DNA of 44,530 bases from an uncultured Clostridia bacterium (GTDB taxonomy: Bacteria; Bacillota; Clostridia; TANB77; CAG-508), in the NCBI GenBank assembly GCA_947626885.1, contig CANQTX010000002.1:1-44530 (forward strand). Direction: 5' to 3'. A program made the position numbers and the translations under genes. A model generated the notes under the pieces. The model was not told where the DNA came from, made no database searches, and saw only the letters and a list, made by a program, of their open reading frames with translations. The first letter of the stretch is position 1, and the number at the start of each line of letters is the position of its first letter. Below, piece after piece: positions 17,102 through 25,454 of the stretch.

Positions 17102-17635
17102 TTAATCAACAAATTTTTTAGTTTTAATTTTACTGTACTTAATATAACTTAATAGCATAACTATAAAACATATTATTTCACATATAAGTCCAGTTATATT
17201 AGCTGTGAAAAACATAAAAGACATATAAAAAAATGATCCAATCATTCCAAATATTCTTATACCTTGTTCATCACACATTATGACACCATACAAATTCAGT
17301 ATACCACAAATTGCTATGCATATCGTAGATATCCCATTAAAATCAAAGCAATATATTAATATTAATAATAAAAGCATTATATAGAAAACCACATTTTTAC
17401 TCTTTTTACTTTTCAAATTAGTAATTTGCCCTAATATATTTCTCAAAATTACATACATTGTATTTTTTATACCATCATATGTTCCTAAAAAAAGGAAAGC
17501 AATTATTGCAAAGATTCTACTTGTATTATCTAATATAAGTATATCATTTTTATTTTTTACAAAACGTGAAATCCAAAAAAATAAATAACTAATGAAAGTT
17601 AATATTTGTCCTAGAAACCAAAGAAAGTTATTCAT
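17102..17635 (-). CDS. YgjV-family inner membrane protein
   Basis: The 177-residue protein has about six short membrane helices. The segments LGQILTFISYLFFWISRF and FLGTYDGIKNTMYVILRNILG are typical of YgjV (Imp-YgjV), a family without a known biochemical role. TTAGGAG precedes the ATG. It stands alone between repeat copy C and the isomerase leader. Intact. The call rests on recalled family pattern. Confidence 0.75.
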   Translation of the reverse strand: MNNFLWFLGQILTFISYLFFWISRFVKNKNDILILDNTSRIFAIIAFLFLGTYDGIKNTMYVILRNILGQITNLKSKKSKNVVFYIMLLLLILIYCFDFNGISTICIAICGILNLYGVIMCDEQGIRIFGMIGSFFYMSFMFFTANITGLICEIICFIVMLLSYIKYSKIKTKKFVD

Positions 17636-17830
17636 ATTATCTCCTAAAATATTAACTAGTAATATATTCTTTTATATTATACCACATAAAATGAATATTT
17701 TACAATAAATAATTTGATGCAATGTTAAAAAGTTTTCAAAGCTTAAATTTGACCTATAGGGGTGGTTTGCATTATGAAATTTTTGCTTACAAACTTTTAG
17801 GCTGATTTTATCTACTCATCTATTTAACAC
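17636..17830. other. Non-coding spacer with a partial repeat
   Basis: There is no gene in this stretch. TTAAATTTGACCTATAGGGG with GGTTTGCATTATGAAATTTTTG after it (17740-17785) resembles 14020-14060, just left of repeat copy B. A further degenerate piece of the repeat family is therefore likely here. Confidence 0.4.
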
Positions 17831-17831
17831 C

Positions 17832-17860
17832 TTGACGGTTTTATGTAAATATGATATATT
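17832..17860 (+). promoter_or_regulatory. Promoter for the isomerase leader and gene
   Basis: TTGACG (17832-17837) and TATATT (17855-17860) are separated by 17 bases. Transcription would start just before the paired GTGAATAC element. Confidence 0.7.
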
Positions 17861-17868
17861 AATTATAT

Positions 17869-17963
17869 GTGAATACTTCAGTTACGCCCTTTTGGGGTGG
17901 GTTAGACTAGAGGTGCTATTTTTGGAAAGAGAGGTATACTTTAATATTATTTAGCGTATTCAC
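17869..17963 (+). ncRNA. Possible structured leader RNA upstream of the sugar isomerase
   Basis: GTGAATAC (17869-17876) pairs perfectly with GTATTCAC (17956-17963), closing a 79-base interior. Inside is a GC-rich hairpin (CGCCC-TTTTG-GGGTG) and the purine-rich stretch GACTAGAGGTGC. GGTGCT could also pair with AGCACT further on. The rest of the 5' leader runs to 18020. No known riboswitch is securely matched. Regulatory function is inference from pairing and position only. Confidence 0.35.
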
Positions 17964-18034
17964 AAATTTAGCAGCACTATAGTTTAATTTAGTAATTTGG
18001 CTAATGCATTAAAAAGAAAAGGAGAGAAGTCATT

Positions 18035-18676
18035 TTGAAAAAAATTGCACTTATTAACGAAAACAGTCAGGCAAATAAAAACGAGGTTATTGAAGAGGCT
18101 CTTCGCTCTGTAGTTGAACCTTTGGGACATCAGGTTTTTAATTATGGCATGTACAGCGCTGACGATACAGCTCAGCTTACTTACGTTCAGGTAGGCATCC
18201 TTGCGGCGATAATTCTCAACAGCGGTGCAGCAGATTTGGTAATCACCGGCTGTGGCACGGGTGAGGGCGCAATGCTTGCTTGCAACTCCTTCCCTGGTGT
18301 TCTCTGCGGTCACGTGGTTGACCCAACTGATGCCTATCAGTTCACTCAGGTAAATAACGGTAATGCTATCGCTCTTCCCTTTGCAAAGGGTTGGGGCTGG
18401 GGCGCCGAGCTGAACCTTAAATATGTATTTGAAAAACTCTTTGCTGAAGAGTGGGGTGGTGGCTATCCCAAGGAGAGAGCTGTTCCTGAGCAGAGAAACA
18501 AGAAGATTCTCGACGAGGTTAAAAAAGTTACGCATACAGACATAATCTACATCCTTGAAAACCTCGATCCCGAGCTTGTCAAAGGCGCCGTTTCTGGAAA
18601 AAATTTCAACGAGCTGTTCTTTCCCAATTGCAAATCTAACAAAATTGCAGAAGCTGTTAAAAAGATACTGGCCTAA
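18035..18676 (+). CDS. RpiB/LacA/LacB-family sugar-phosphate isomerase
   Basis: The 213-residue protein opens KKIALINENSQANKN and contains GAADLVITGCGTGEGAMLACN, the RpiB/LacAB phosphate-binding glycine-rich region, then GWGWGAELNLKYVFEKLF. It probably interconverts an aldose- and a ketose-phosphate in the cytosol; the substrate is not evident. Base composition differs sharply from its neighbours: the line 18241-18300 is 60% G+C, with many GGC, CTC and GCC codons. That points to transfer from a higher-GC Clostridium. It has its own promoter, long leader, GGAGAG ribosome site (followed by TTG at 18035) and terminator, so it is a self-contained unit on the opposite strand to its neighbours. Confidence 0.85.
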   Translation: MKKIALINENSQANKNEVIEEALRSVVEPLGHQVFNYGMYSADDTAQLTYVQVGILAAIILNSGAADLVITGCGTGEGAMLACNSFPGVLCGHVVDPTDAYQFTQVNNGNAIALPFAKGWGWGAELNLKYVFEKLFAEEWGGGYPKERAVPEQRNKKILDEVKKVTHTDIIYILENLDPELVKGAVSGKNFNELFFPNCKSNKIAEAVKKILA

Positions 18677-18683
18677 AAAAATT

Positions 18684-18710
18684 AAAAGGTCGTCATTATG
18701 ACGACCTTTT
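18684..18710 (+). terminator. Rho-independent terminator of the isomerase gene
   Basis: A perfect 12-bp stem AAAAGGTCGTCA/TGACGACCTTTT (18684-18695 with 18699-18710) has a 3-base loop and a following T. Confidence 0.9.
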
Positions 18711-18788
18711 TCTTATCTCCTACTCCATAGATTTTTTATTATTTTAAAATTTTATATTGACTCTTACATAGATTATAAGTTGTCGCAA

Positions 18789-19158
18789 TTATGTTCTTTC
18801 ATGTTTTTGAATTAAAATATGATAATGATATGATTCTGTTATACCATTTTGTTTTTCATAATAATCAATCTCTTGATGTATATTAATTATTTTGAAATTA
18901 CTAAATAACTGTTTTGCTAAATTGTAATCAGCATAAAAATGTGGTGTTTTATATTCTGGTCCTTCTTCCATTCTTAATCTTGTATTTTCATCAATTAAAG
19001 GCCAATTTTCTTGTCTAAATCCCCATGTATCTTTTGAACCTAATGTCAAATAACATTCGCTACCATGCTTCATTACTCTATCTAATTCCTTTATTATCTG
19101 CTTTTATTCCTTCTGTATTAGTATGAGAAAAGACATTTCTACAATAAATACAATCAAA
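18789..19158 (-). pseudogene. SAM-dependent methyltransferase, C-terminal remnant
   Basis: The open part (18789-19073) reads KHGSECYLTLGSKDTWGF and ENTRLRMEEGPEYKTPHFYADYNLAKQLFSNFK, a recognisable C-terminal half of a class I methyltransferase. Upstream in another frame, FDCIYCRNVFSHTNTEG joins by a one-base shift to IIKELDRVMKHGSEC. The N-terminal SAM-binding glycine motif is missing. The gene is 5'-truncated and frameshifted. Repeat-like sequence (CGCCTTAAAA) lies at the break. Confidence 0.7.
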
Positions 19159-19187
19159 TTGTGTTCATATTTAATAAAATATAAAAA

Positions 19188-19211
19188 CGCCTTAAAAACG
19201 ATTTTAAGACG
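19188..19211. terminator. Hairpin after the HD hydrolase gene
   Basis: CTTAAAA/TTTTAAG (19191-19197 with 19202-19208), extended by CG/CG around a mismatch, sits 14 bases past the HD stop. A related string (AAAAACGCCTTAAAATCGATT) occurs at 11808-11830, so this may also be repeat debris. Confidence 0.45.
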
Positions 19212-19225
19212 CTAAAAACATATAA

Positions 19226-19807
19226 TTATAATGTATTCATGAAGTTATTTATTTTCTCTTCATCTACTCTCATTGCTAATATTGTTTCTTCTATTAGTTT
19301 ATCTAATTCCCATCCTAGCATTTTTACTCCATCTTCTATTACTTTTCTTGAACATCCTGCTGCAAATTTTTCGTTTTTATATTTTTTCTTCACTGATTTT
19401 AGTTCTAAATCCTGTACACTTTTAGAAGGTCGCATAATAGCTACTGCTCCAATTAGTCCTGTTAACTCATCTGTAGCATATAAGATTTTCTCCATTTCGT
19501 GTTCTGGTTTTATATCTACTGTTATATTATATCCGTGACTTGCTGTAGCATGTATAATTTTCTCATCGATTTCTTTTTCTCTCATTATTTCTTGTGCTTT
19601 TATACAATGTTCTTCTGGATATTGTTCAAAATCCAAATCATGTAATAACCCTACAATTCCCCAAAAATCTTTTTCTTCACTATATCCCAATTTTTCTGCA
19701 AAATATTTCATAACACCTTCTACTGTTAAAGCATGCTTAATATGAAAACTATTCTTATTATATTCTTTTAATAATTTAAATGCTTCTTCTCTTGATATAT
19801 TACTCAT
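19226..19807 (-). CDS. HD-domain phosphohydrolase
   Basis: The 193-residue protein has FHIKHALTVEGVM (first His), GLLHDLDFE (HD doublet, about residues 56-57) and HATASHGYN followed by YATDELTGLIGAV, the usual HD superfamily order. It is a metal-dependent phosphohydrolase of unknown substrate. AGGAAAAG precedes the ATG, which overlaps the stop of the upstream small ORF as ATGA. That indicates coupled translation. Probable operon order: MFS permease, small ORF, this gene. Intact. Confidence 0.87.
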   Translation of the reverse strand: MSNISREEAFKLLKEYNKNSFHIKHALTVEGVMKYFAEKLGYSEEKDFWGIVGLLHDLDFEQYPEEHCIKAQEIMREKEIDEKIIHATASHGYNITVDIKPEHEMEKILYATDELTGLIGAVAIMRPSKSVQDLELKSVKKKYKNEKFAAGCSRKVIEDGVKMLGWELDKLIEETILAMRVDEEKINNFMNTL

Positions 19808-20010
19808 TTTTCTTTTCCTACCTTTCGTGTTTTTCTTCTTTTAATTGTTTTAATGTTTTGTTTAGGTTTAGTACAAATTATTATTTTAAGGATTCTATAA
19901 TGTCCAATAATATCTTCTTGGTTATATAATTCTAGTATATCTCCTTCTTCAATTTTAGATAAATCTCCTTTTGGGCAAATAATTACTTGTCCGATTAAAG
20001 TATAGTACAC
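19804..20010 (-). CDS. Small conserved-looking protein of unknown function
   Basis: The 68-residue frame begins at a GTG (20010), 12 bases after the MFS stop, and ends inside the HD gene start (ATGA overlap). The sequence is a hydrophobic beta-like stretch (GQVIICPKGDLSKIEEGDILELY) followed by a very basic tail (KTIKRRKTRKVGKEK). No family is recognised. The ribosome site is weak. Evidence for it is position and overlap, not homology. Confidence 0.5.
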   Translation of the reverse strand: MYYTLIGQVIICPKGDLSKIEEGDILELYNQEDIIGHYRILKIIICTKPKQNIKTIKRRKTRKVGKEK

Positions 20011-20022
20011 TCAAAAGTGTAT

Positions 20023-21171
20023 TTACATTTTATTTTCTGATTTAATATCAAAGTTTATAGCAATCGTAGAAATGATTGATAATATGAATATTATATAAAA
20101 TACTTTTTCTCCAATAAATTTTGCCATAAGAGTTAACAACAAAAATACAAAAACTTCTGTAAAACATAAACTCATTTGCCCAACAGTTGATAATAATTCC
20201 TTATCTTCTGTAGATTTTTTGATAATATTTTGAATTGATGTCTGTATAGAAGTTTCATATACTTTTTCAAAATTATCACTCAAGGTTTTATTAAAAGAAA
20301 TTATCATTTTATTTTTTGTAAATAAATATATTGCTGTTATCACTATTTTTATGTTTGATACTAAGTTGTTTGACTTTTTTAAATTTTTATCAGCATATTT
20401 TCCAATTAAAGTAATAGTTATAATTTGAAATAACAAAGATACTATAATTACTACTGAAAACATAGCAAAATCTTGTAATATTATATATAAATATAACGGT
20501 ATAAAAAGCCTTTCTATTATATGATTTGTTCTTAATGCATAAATAATTTTATATTTACTTTTGCTATGTACTAAATATTCTATGCTTGCTTTAAATGTAT
20601 TTGCCTTACTTTCTGGTTTATAATCAATCTTTATAATAATAATATACTGTAATATAAAGAAAGCAATAATTAAACTAAATAGAATTATGTTGTTATCACT
20701 TATTACTCCCCATGCAATTAAACAACTGGCTAAAACTGTTCCTAATATCTTTGAGATAAAATAAAAACTATTAAACCTTCCTCTATGTTCATTTTCTACA
20801 TATCTACTAGATAATGCATCTGCAGACGGATTAGAAAGTCCCATGCATCCCATTACAATTATAAATACTACGATATTGGCATATATACTTCTACTATTTA
20901 GCATAAAATAAGAATTTATTATACTAAATATATTTGAGATTAATATACATTTGGCTATTCCAAATTTATGTGATATTGTTATAAATAAAGGCGTTATTAA
21001 TCCTGTTATTAAAAATCTAAGTCCATAAATTAGTAATATCAAGTAAATTGGTAATCCTGCTTTATAAAGCATAACTGTTCCAAAAGTTTCAATTAAAGCA
21101 TTAGCAAAATTAAAACAAAAGAGACTTAAGTACATATATTTATATTCTTTTTTATAAAAATATTCTTTCAT
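20023..21171 (-). CDS. Major facilitator superfamily permease
   Basis: The protein has about 382 residues and 10-12 membrane helices. The SHKFGIAK loop between helices 2 and 3 and SSRYVENEHRGRFNSFYFISKILG in the middle loop fit MFS permeases. The substrate cannot be told. I start it at ATG 21171 because GGAG is correctly placed before it; the longer TTG reading at 21183 uses that same site as codons. It heads the MFS/small ORF/HD operon. Confidence 0.8.
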   Translation of the reverse strand: MKEYFYKKEYKYMYLSLFCFNFANALIETFGTVMLYKAGLPIYLILLIYGLRFLITGLITPLFITISHKFGIAKCILISNIFSIINSYFMLNSRSIYANIVVFIIVMGCMGLSNPSADALSSRYVENEHRGRFNSFYFISKILGTVLASCLIAWGVISDNNIILFSLIIAFFILQYIIIIKIDYKPESKANTFKASIEYLVHSKSKYKIIYALRTNHIIERLFIPLYLYIILQDFAMFSVVIIVSLLFQIITITLIGKYADKNLKKSNNLVSNIKIVITAIYLFTKNKMIISFNKTLSDNFEKVYETSIQTSIQNIIKKSTEDKELLSTVGQMSLCFTEVFVFLLLTLMAKFIGEKVFYIIFILSIISTIAINFDIKSENKM

Positions 21172-21250
21172 TAATTGCTCCAATTATTTTCAATTTTTTT
21201 ATTTTAACATAAAAAATTTTACTCGTAAAGCAAAATTTTTGTTAGATTTG

Positions 21251-21763
21251 TTATGGTAAATAATGGTGTGGCAAAGTGCAAGCAAAAGCTACGAAAAAAA
21301 GTGATGAAACTATTACTGCTATCCATAATCCTTTATATGTTTTTCCTGTTTTCTTCAATATTCCTTGTAGCATTACTCCTCTAAACATACTTTCCTCAAA
21401 AATTCCTATCGTAAGGCATAATACAAAAGTAGAAATCTCCGACATTACCAAATTATTTGGTATACCATGATTTTGATTAATTCCAGCTATTATTGCACCT
21501 ACTCCAATGATTATTGCAATAATCAAAAAATATAAACCTGTACGCAAAGAAAATCCAAATCCTTTCTTAAATATTTTTAAAGATTCTTTTGCTCCCATTA
21601 AAATCATAATTCCTACTAAAACAACACCTAACCCAAAACGTACTAATATTCCTGATATATCATCATTGCTATAAGGAAGGAATTTAATTCCACAATATCC
21701 GATTATAAGTCCAATAATTGCTATCACTATTGGATATTTTCTTATTGTTTTTACAATTTTTAT
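21251..21763 (-). pseudogene. CPBP protease paralogue, truncated at both ends
   Basis: The frame 21251-21727 resembles the intact CPBP gene at 9931: AIIGLIIG, MGAKESLKIFKKGFGFSLR, IFEESMFRGVMLQG and LKKTGKTYKGLW. It keeps the EExxxR motif but breaks off at VSSLFFVAFACTLPHH, where FGFVH should be, so both His motifs are lost. Upstream homology continues in frame to about 21757, where the expected start codon reads ATT; only a GTG inside remains. It is presumably non-functional. Confidence 0.75.
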
Positions 21764-21785
21764 TACTTTTCTTTTTTTATTATTT

Positions 21786-22259
21786 TTATTCTACTACTTT
21801 TTTAGCATATCTAATATAATAGAACATTATTATCAAACCTGCTAAACTAGAAAAAATTGAACTGATACTCGTTTGATCTTTTGTCAAAGAGATAATCATA
21901 GGTATTAAACCTATAAGACCTATTACGAAAACTATTGTTGCTAATATTATATTAGCTTTTCCTTTACTTGTTCCTTTTGCCTGGTGTAAACCTGCAATTC
22001 CAAGATATACGTCAAATAACACTCCAATTGCTACTCCTCCTATTGTTCCATAAACTGCCATATCTACTACTTTTTCTTCCATTCCATCTAATTCTTCAGA
22101 TGCTCCTTCAGTTTGACTTATAGATTCTTCCGTTAATTTTTTTGCATTTTCTCTTAATTCCCCAGTTGCAAATCTTATTCCCATAAGAACTATATTAAGG
22201 ATTGCTAAAATAATGATTATGTAACTAGTTATTTTTAGATTTTTCTTGTGTTCCTCCAT
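21786..22259 (-). CDS. Membrane protein of unknown function
   Basis: The 157-residue protein has about four membrane helices (10-28, 68-90, 103-123, 131-150) with an acidic loop between the first two. AAAGGAGAG lies just before the ATG. No family is recognised. The CPBP remnant follows it by about 20 bases, so the two may once have been one unit, for example a protease with a small membrane partner; that is inference. Confidence 0.65.
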   Translation of the reverse strand: MEEHKKNLKITSYIIIILAILNIVLMGIRFATGELRENAKKLTEESISQTEGASEELDGMEEKVVDMAVYGTIGGVAIGVLFDVYLGIAGLHQAKGTSKGKANIILATIVFVIGLIGLIPMIISLTKDQTSISSIFSSLAGLIIMFYYIRYAKKVVE

Positions 22260-22410
22260 TTTTCTTCTCTCCTTTCTTTTTTTATTTTATTTTTAAATGT
22301 TAATAACACTCTGGCCAGTTAATAGTAAATAATATTTTTACATTTTTATTATAATAAAATATAAGTCTTAATGTCAATATAAAAAATTTTTTCCCATTTT
22401 ATGTTGAAAA

Positions 22411-22603
22411 ATGGAGAAATTTATAAAAAAAGTTAGAGACAAAAGTGATACTTACGGCAAATTGATAAAAAAGCATCGAAAGGAAAAGGGGTATTCCTAT
22501 TTCTATGAATGAACTTTATAGAATTGAAACTCAAAAAATGATTTTAAAAGATCTTGAATTGTCATATCCATCTTTTTTGCATCTTGATAATTTTTCGTAA
22601 TAA
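22411..22603 (+). pseudogene. XRE helix-turn-helix remnant
   Basis: The ATG at 22411 opens MEKFIKKVRDKSDTYGKLIK followed by KHRKEKGYS, the start of an XRE domain, and stops at 22512. In the next frame, ISMNELYRIE (from about 22498) gives the recognition-helix end of the same fold, continuing to a TAA near 22603. The middle of the domain is deleted. No ribosome site is visible. It lies at the right border of the accessory region; the rest of 22260-22674 holds nothing else recognisable apart from the tRNA terminator. Confidence 0.5.
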
Positions 22604-22626
22604 AAAATCAACCATTTCTGATTGAT
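22602..22626 (-). terminator. Terminator of tRNA-Leu
   Basis: On the - strand, ATCAATCA-GAAA-TGGTTGAT (22626-22607) ends in six Ts, about 50 bases past the tRNA 3' end. Confidence 0.75.
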
Positions 22627-22674
22627 CTTTGTATCTTCTATCCAAACTTTCAAAATTTCGAACAGACTCATCAA

Positions 22675-22757
22675 TGGTACCGATGGTGGGACTTGAACCC
22701 ACATGGTTTCCCGCACGATTTTGAGTCGTGTGCGTCTGCCAATTCCGCCACATCGGC
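22675..22757 (-). tRNA. tRNA-Leu (anticodon CAA)
   Basis: The full cloverleaf is visible: acceptor GCCGATG/CATCGGT (one G-T pair), D-arm GCGGAATTGGCAGACGC, anticodon arm CACGA-CTCAAAA-TCGTG with CAA in the middle of the loop, a variable arm of about 11 bases, T-arm GTGGG-TTCAAGT-CCCAC, then A and an encoded CCA. It decodes UUG. It borders the decayed accessory region on its 3' side. Confidence 0.95.
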
Positions 22758-22864
22758 ATTTTTACTAGTTTCATATAATTTTAAAATAATATGTTAATAT
22801 GTAAATTATCATATCACATAATTTACATATTGTCCATATTTTTTCTTTTTATTTTTTTGGTTTT

Positions 22865-25249
22865 TTAATTTTCATTTTTGCTTTCCTTAGACAAATGATG
22901 GTTCTCTTTTTCTTTTAAAGCAACATCATATTCATATACGAAAACATCTTTTGATTTCGGTTGAATTAAATTATTCTTTTCTGTAAAGTAATTATTTGTT
23001 CTAAACTTCGTCTTTTTAACTAGTTTAAAATCTAATCTACTACAATCTATTAATACATTGGTTGATAAATTCATTCCCTCTGGTAAAGTCTTATTATAGT
23101 TATCATAATATAAAATATTAGAATAGTATAGTAATGGCAAGTTTTCTTTATAATTTAGTTTGATTAAATTTAAAGCTCCTTCTCCATTATCTTGATATTC
23201 TTCTAATGCTTGTTCTATATTCATGTTATATATGTCTAAAGATTGTTCATTTACTTTTTCCATTATAGGAACTGTTTTATATAATGACAAATCATATTCG
23301 GATGTTATTTTAGGAATAGCCCCTTCTATATAATGTAACACTTCTTGCATTTTTTCTGTAAAATCAAATACGTCAATTTTTTTATTGATATTTAAAATTT
23401 TAAATTTATTTTTTTCATTTTCTCTATGGCTTCTGTTACCAATATATTTAACTTTTCTGCTATCATCTTCTACATTACCAAATATATCAAAAGTTTCACT
23501 ATCGATATATAATCGATTTTGATTAAATTCTTCTTTTAAAGTATTTAAAGCATGTTGTAAAACCGGTTTATTCATATTATTGGCACGTAACATATTTAAT
23601 AAGTACAATAAATCGGTTTGAGCAATAAACAAACTGTCTGTTTCTTCTTTTGATAGTTTTTTCCTCTGTAAACGATCGATACTGACACCAAATTCTTCTA
23701 AATCCATTTCAATATCAAAAGCCTTTTTCAATAACTTTTCCTTTTCATCTTGATTTATTTTGTCTCCCATTTCTAAACTAAGTTTTTCATCTTTATTGGC
23801 AAATTTCCAAAAATCAAAAATACTTTTTTTATGTTTATCAATTTCTGCTATATAGGTATTAGCATTTTTTACTTTTGAAGTCAAATTTTCTAATTTTAAA
23901 GTTTGCGCATCAATATCTTGAGATAAATTTTTATAATTTCTTTCACCTTTTTCTAATAAAGCATAAATAGTTACTAAGTCTTCAATCGTATAATATTTTT
24001 TATCTTGCATAGCAGCATTTAAAGGTTCAATGTTTATTTTGGTAGTTATATCGGTTCCTTTTGTCTTTTCTCCTTCATTTTCTTCTTTTATTTTTTTATT
24101 AATCTTACCAGATTTAAAAAAGTATTTCATTTTTCCTAAAAATGTTTTTTTATATTCCAAGTATGTTGAAATTTCTTTTTGTTTAACTAAATATTCTTGT
24201 TCTTTTTCTTTAACAGACTTTTTCAAATCATTTAATGTTTCTTCTAATTCGATAATATTGTTATTTTGTACTTTTATTTCTTCTTCCGCTATTTTGAATT
24301 CGCTTCTGATAAAGTCTGTTAGCATTTCATATGTCATTTTAGTTTTTCCCATATACATTTCTAAAACATTTTTACTATCAATTTGTGTAGTAAACTGAAA
24401 ATGATTTTTAATTTCTGTTTGCATGATAAATAAAGCTTTAAATAATTTATAAAATGTAATAGCTCCTTCTGGATTGGTTAATTTTACCTTATAACTACTT
24501 TTTACTTTATCATATACAAATGTATCTCCTACAATTTGAAGAGACATTTCATTTGCTTTATTATATACTTCAAAAATTAGTGGCCATTCTTTTGTAAATA
24601 ACCAAATATAATTTTCCAAATTTGTTATTTCGGAGTTATTTAATAATAATTCACTATAACCTTTTGCGTTAATAGGAATATAAATTTTAGGTGCTACTTT
24701 TGTTTTCTTTTTAGAAAATTCTATTTTTTTCTTCAATAAATAAAAAAACTCGGAGAATGTTTTCTCTTTTGTGCAAACTAACATAAAGTAACGGTCTGTA
24801 CTTTCAGAATAATAGATTTGCCACAAGTTATCTTTGGTATATTTTACTTTAAAAGGTACATTTTTTTCTAAACTTTTTTGTCTTGCTGTAATATTTTCAA
24901 TATCTGGAATAGAAATTGTTTGTAATATTTTTAAAAATGTTGTGTATCTTTCAATTTCTTCTATTTCTTCACCAGGATGTAAAAATTTGTAAAGTGGTAC
25001 TGCAGAGGCATATTTCTCTTTTAATGAATCACTTCTTAAGCAAGGTGTTAATAATATTTCAATCTTATCAATTGGAACATATCTATATATTCTATGATCT
25101 TTGTCATTATTTAATCTGGAAACATTAAAATTAAGCGCATGAAAAGTATTTAGAAAATCTGGAATATTTTCTAAATCTAAATTGATATATTTTAACTTTG
25201 AAAGTAAGTCTTCGTTAATAATGGTTTCCAAATTTTCATCTCCTAACAT
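22865..25249 (-). CDS. Large protein of unknown function with central coiled coil
   Basis: The 794-residue protein has no signal peptide and no membrane helices. Residues about 318-385 form a charged coiled coil, followed by a lysine-rich segment and a second helical region (about 425-470). The flanks look alpha/beta. I recognise no catalytic motif or family. An ATG at 25249 has a ribosome-like GGA directly against it, whereas AGGAG further in is ideally spaced for a TTG at 25231 (seventh codon), so that shorter start is likely. It stands alone between tRNA-Leu and a divergent tiny ORF. Codon use matches the core genes, and the frame is undamaged over 2.4 kb, so it is under selection. Confidence 0.75.
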   Translation of the reverse strand: MLGDENLETIINEDLLSKLKYINLDLENIPDFLNTFHALNFNVSRLNNDKDHRIYRYVPIDKIEILLTPCLRSDSLKEKYASAVPLYKFLHPGEEIEEIERYTTFLKILQTISIPDIENITARQKSLEKNVPFKVKYTKDNLWQIYYSESTDRYFMLVCTKEKTFSEFFYLLKKKIEFSKKKTKVAPKIYIPINAKGYSELLLNNSEITNLENYIWLFTKEWPLIFEVYNKANEMSLQIVGDTFVYDKVKSSYKVKLTNPEGAITFYKLFKALFIMQTEIKNHFQFTTQIDSKNVLEMYMGKTKMTYEMLTDFIRSEFKIAEEEIKVQNNNIIELEETLNDLKKSVKEKEQEYLVKQKEISTYLEYKKTFLGKMKYFFKSGKINKKIKEENEGEKTKGTDITTKINIEPLNAAMQDKKYYTIEDLVTIYALLEKGERNYKNLSQDIDAQTLKLENLTSKVKNANTYIAEIDKHKKSIFDFWKFANKDEKLSLEMGDKINQDEKEKLLKKAFDIEMDLEEFGVSIDRLQRKKLSKEETDSLFIAQTDLLYLLNMLRANNMNKPVLQHALNTLKEEFNQNRLYIDSETFDIFGNVEDDSRKVKYIGNRSHRENEKNKFKILNINKKIDVFDFTEKMQEVLHYIEGAIPKITSEYDLSLYKTVPIMEKVNEQSLDIYNMNIEQALEEYQDNGEGALNLIKLNYKENLPLLYYSNILYYDNYNKTLPEGMNLSTNVLIDCSRLDFKLVKKTKFRTNNYFTEKNNLIQPKSKDVFVYEYDVALKEKENHHLSKESKNEN

Positions 25250-25342
25250 TCCTAATTTCTATTTTTAAAGTATATCATAACCTATATTTTTAATCAATCC
25301 GTTAAAGAATTTTTTTATAAAAATTTTGTCCTACTATTTTAT

Positions 25343-25370
25343 TTGCCAAAATAAAATAATGTGATATAAT
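25343..25370 (+). promoter_or_regulatory. Promoter upstream of the tiny ORF at 25455
   Basis: TTGCCA (25343-25348) and TATAAT (25365-25370) are 16 bases apart, with TG one base before the -10 (extended -10). An imperfect inverted repeat AATAGTAA/TTTACTATT follows in the leader (about 25383-25407). Confidence 0.7.
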
Positions 25371-25454
25371 AAATATTATTTAATAGTAAGGGGTAGTTTA
25401 CTATTTAATAACTTAATAAGTGTTACAAAAATCTACAATAGAGAGTGTGATTTT

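Noticed and set aside
17908..17940. Lysine-riboswitch-like string GACTAGAGGTGC in the isomerase leader
   Set aside because: Only a short match to the start of the L-box is present; the remaining conserved core and five-helix layout are absent, and the gene is not lysine-related.
11564..22300. Integron-like cassette array (single genes separated by repeats, mostly one orientation)
   Set aside because: The repeats lack attC architecture, differ in which blocks they contain, do not follow each gene, and no integron integrase is present.
22531..22774. Open reading frames running through the tRNA-Leu on the - strand
   Set aside because: They translate the tRNA itself and its terminator; the cloverleaf is complete and explains the sequence.
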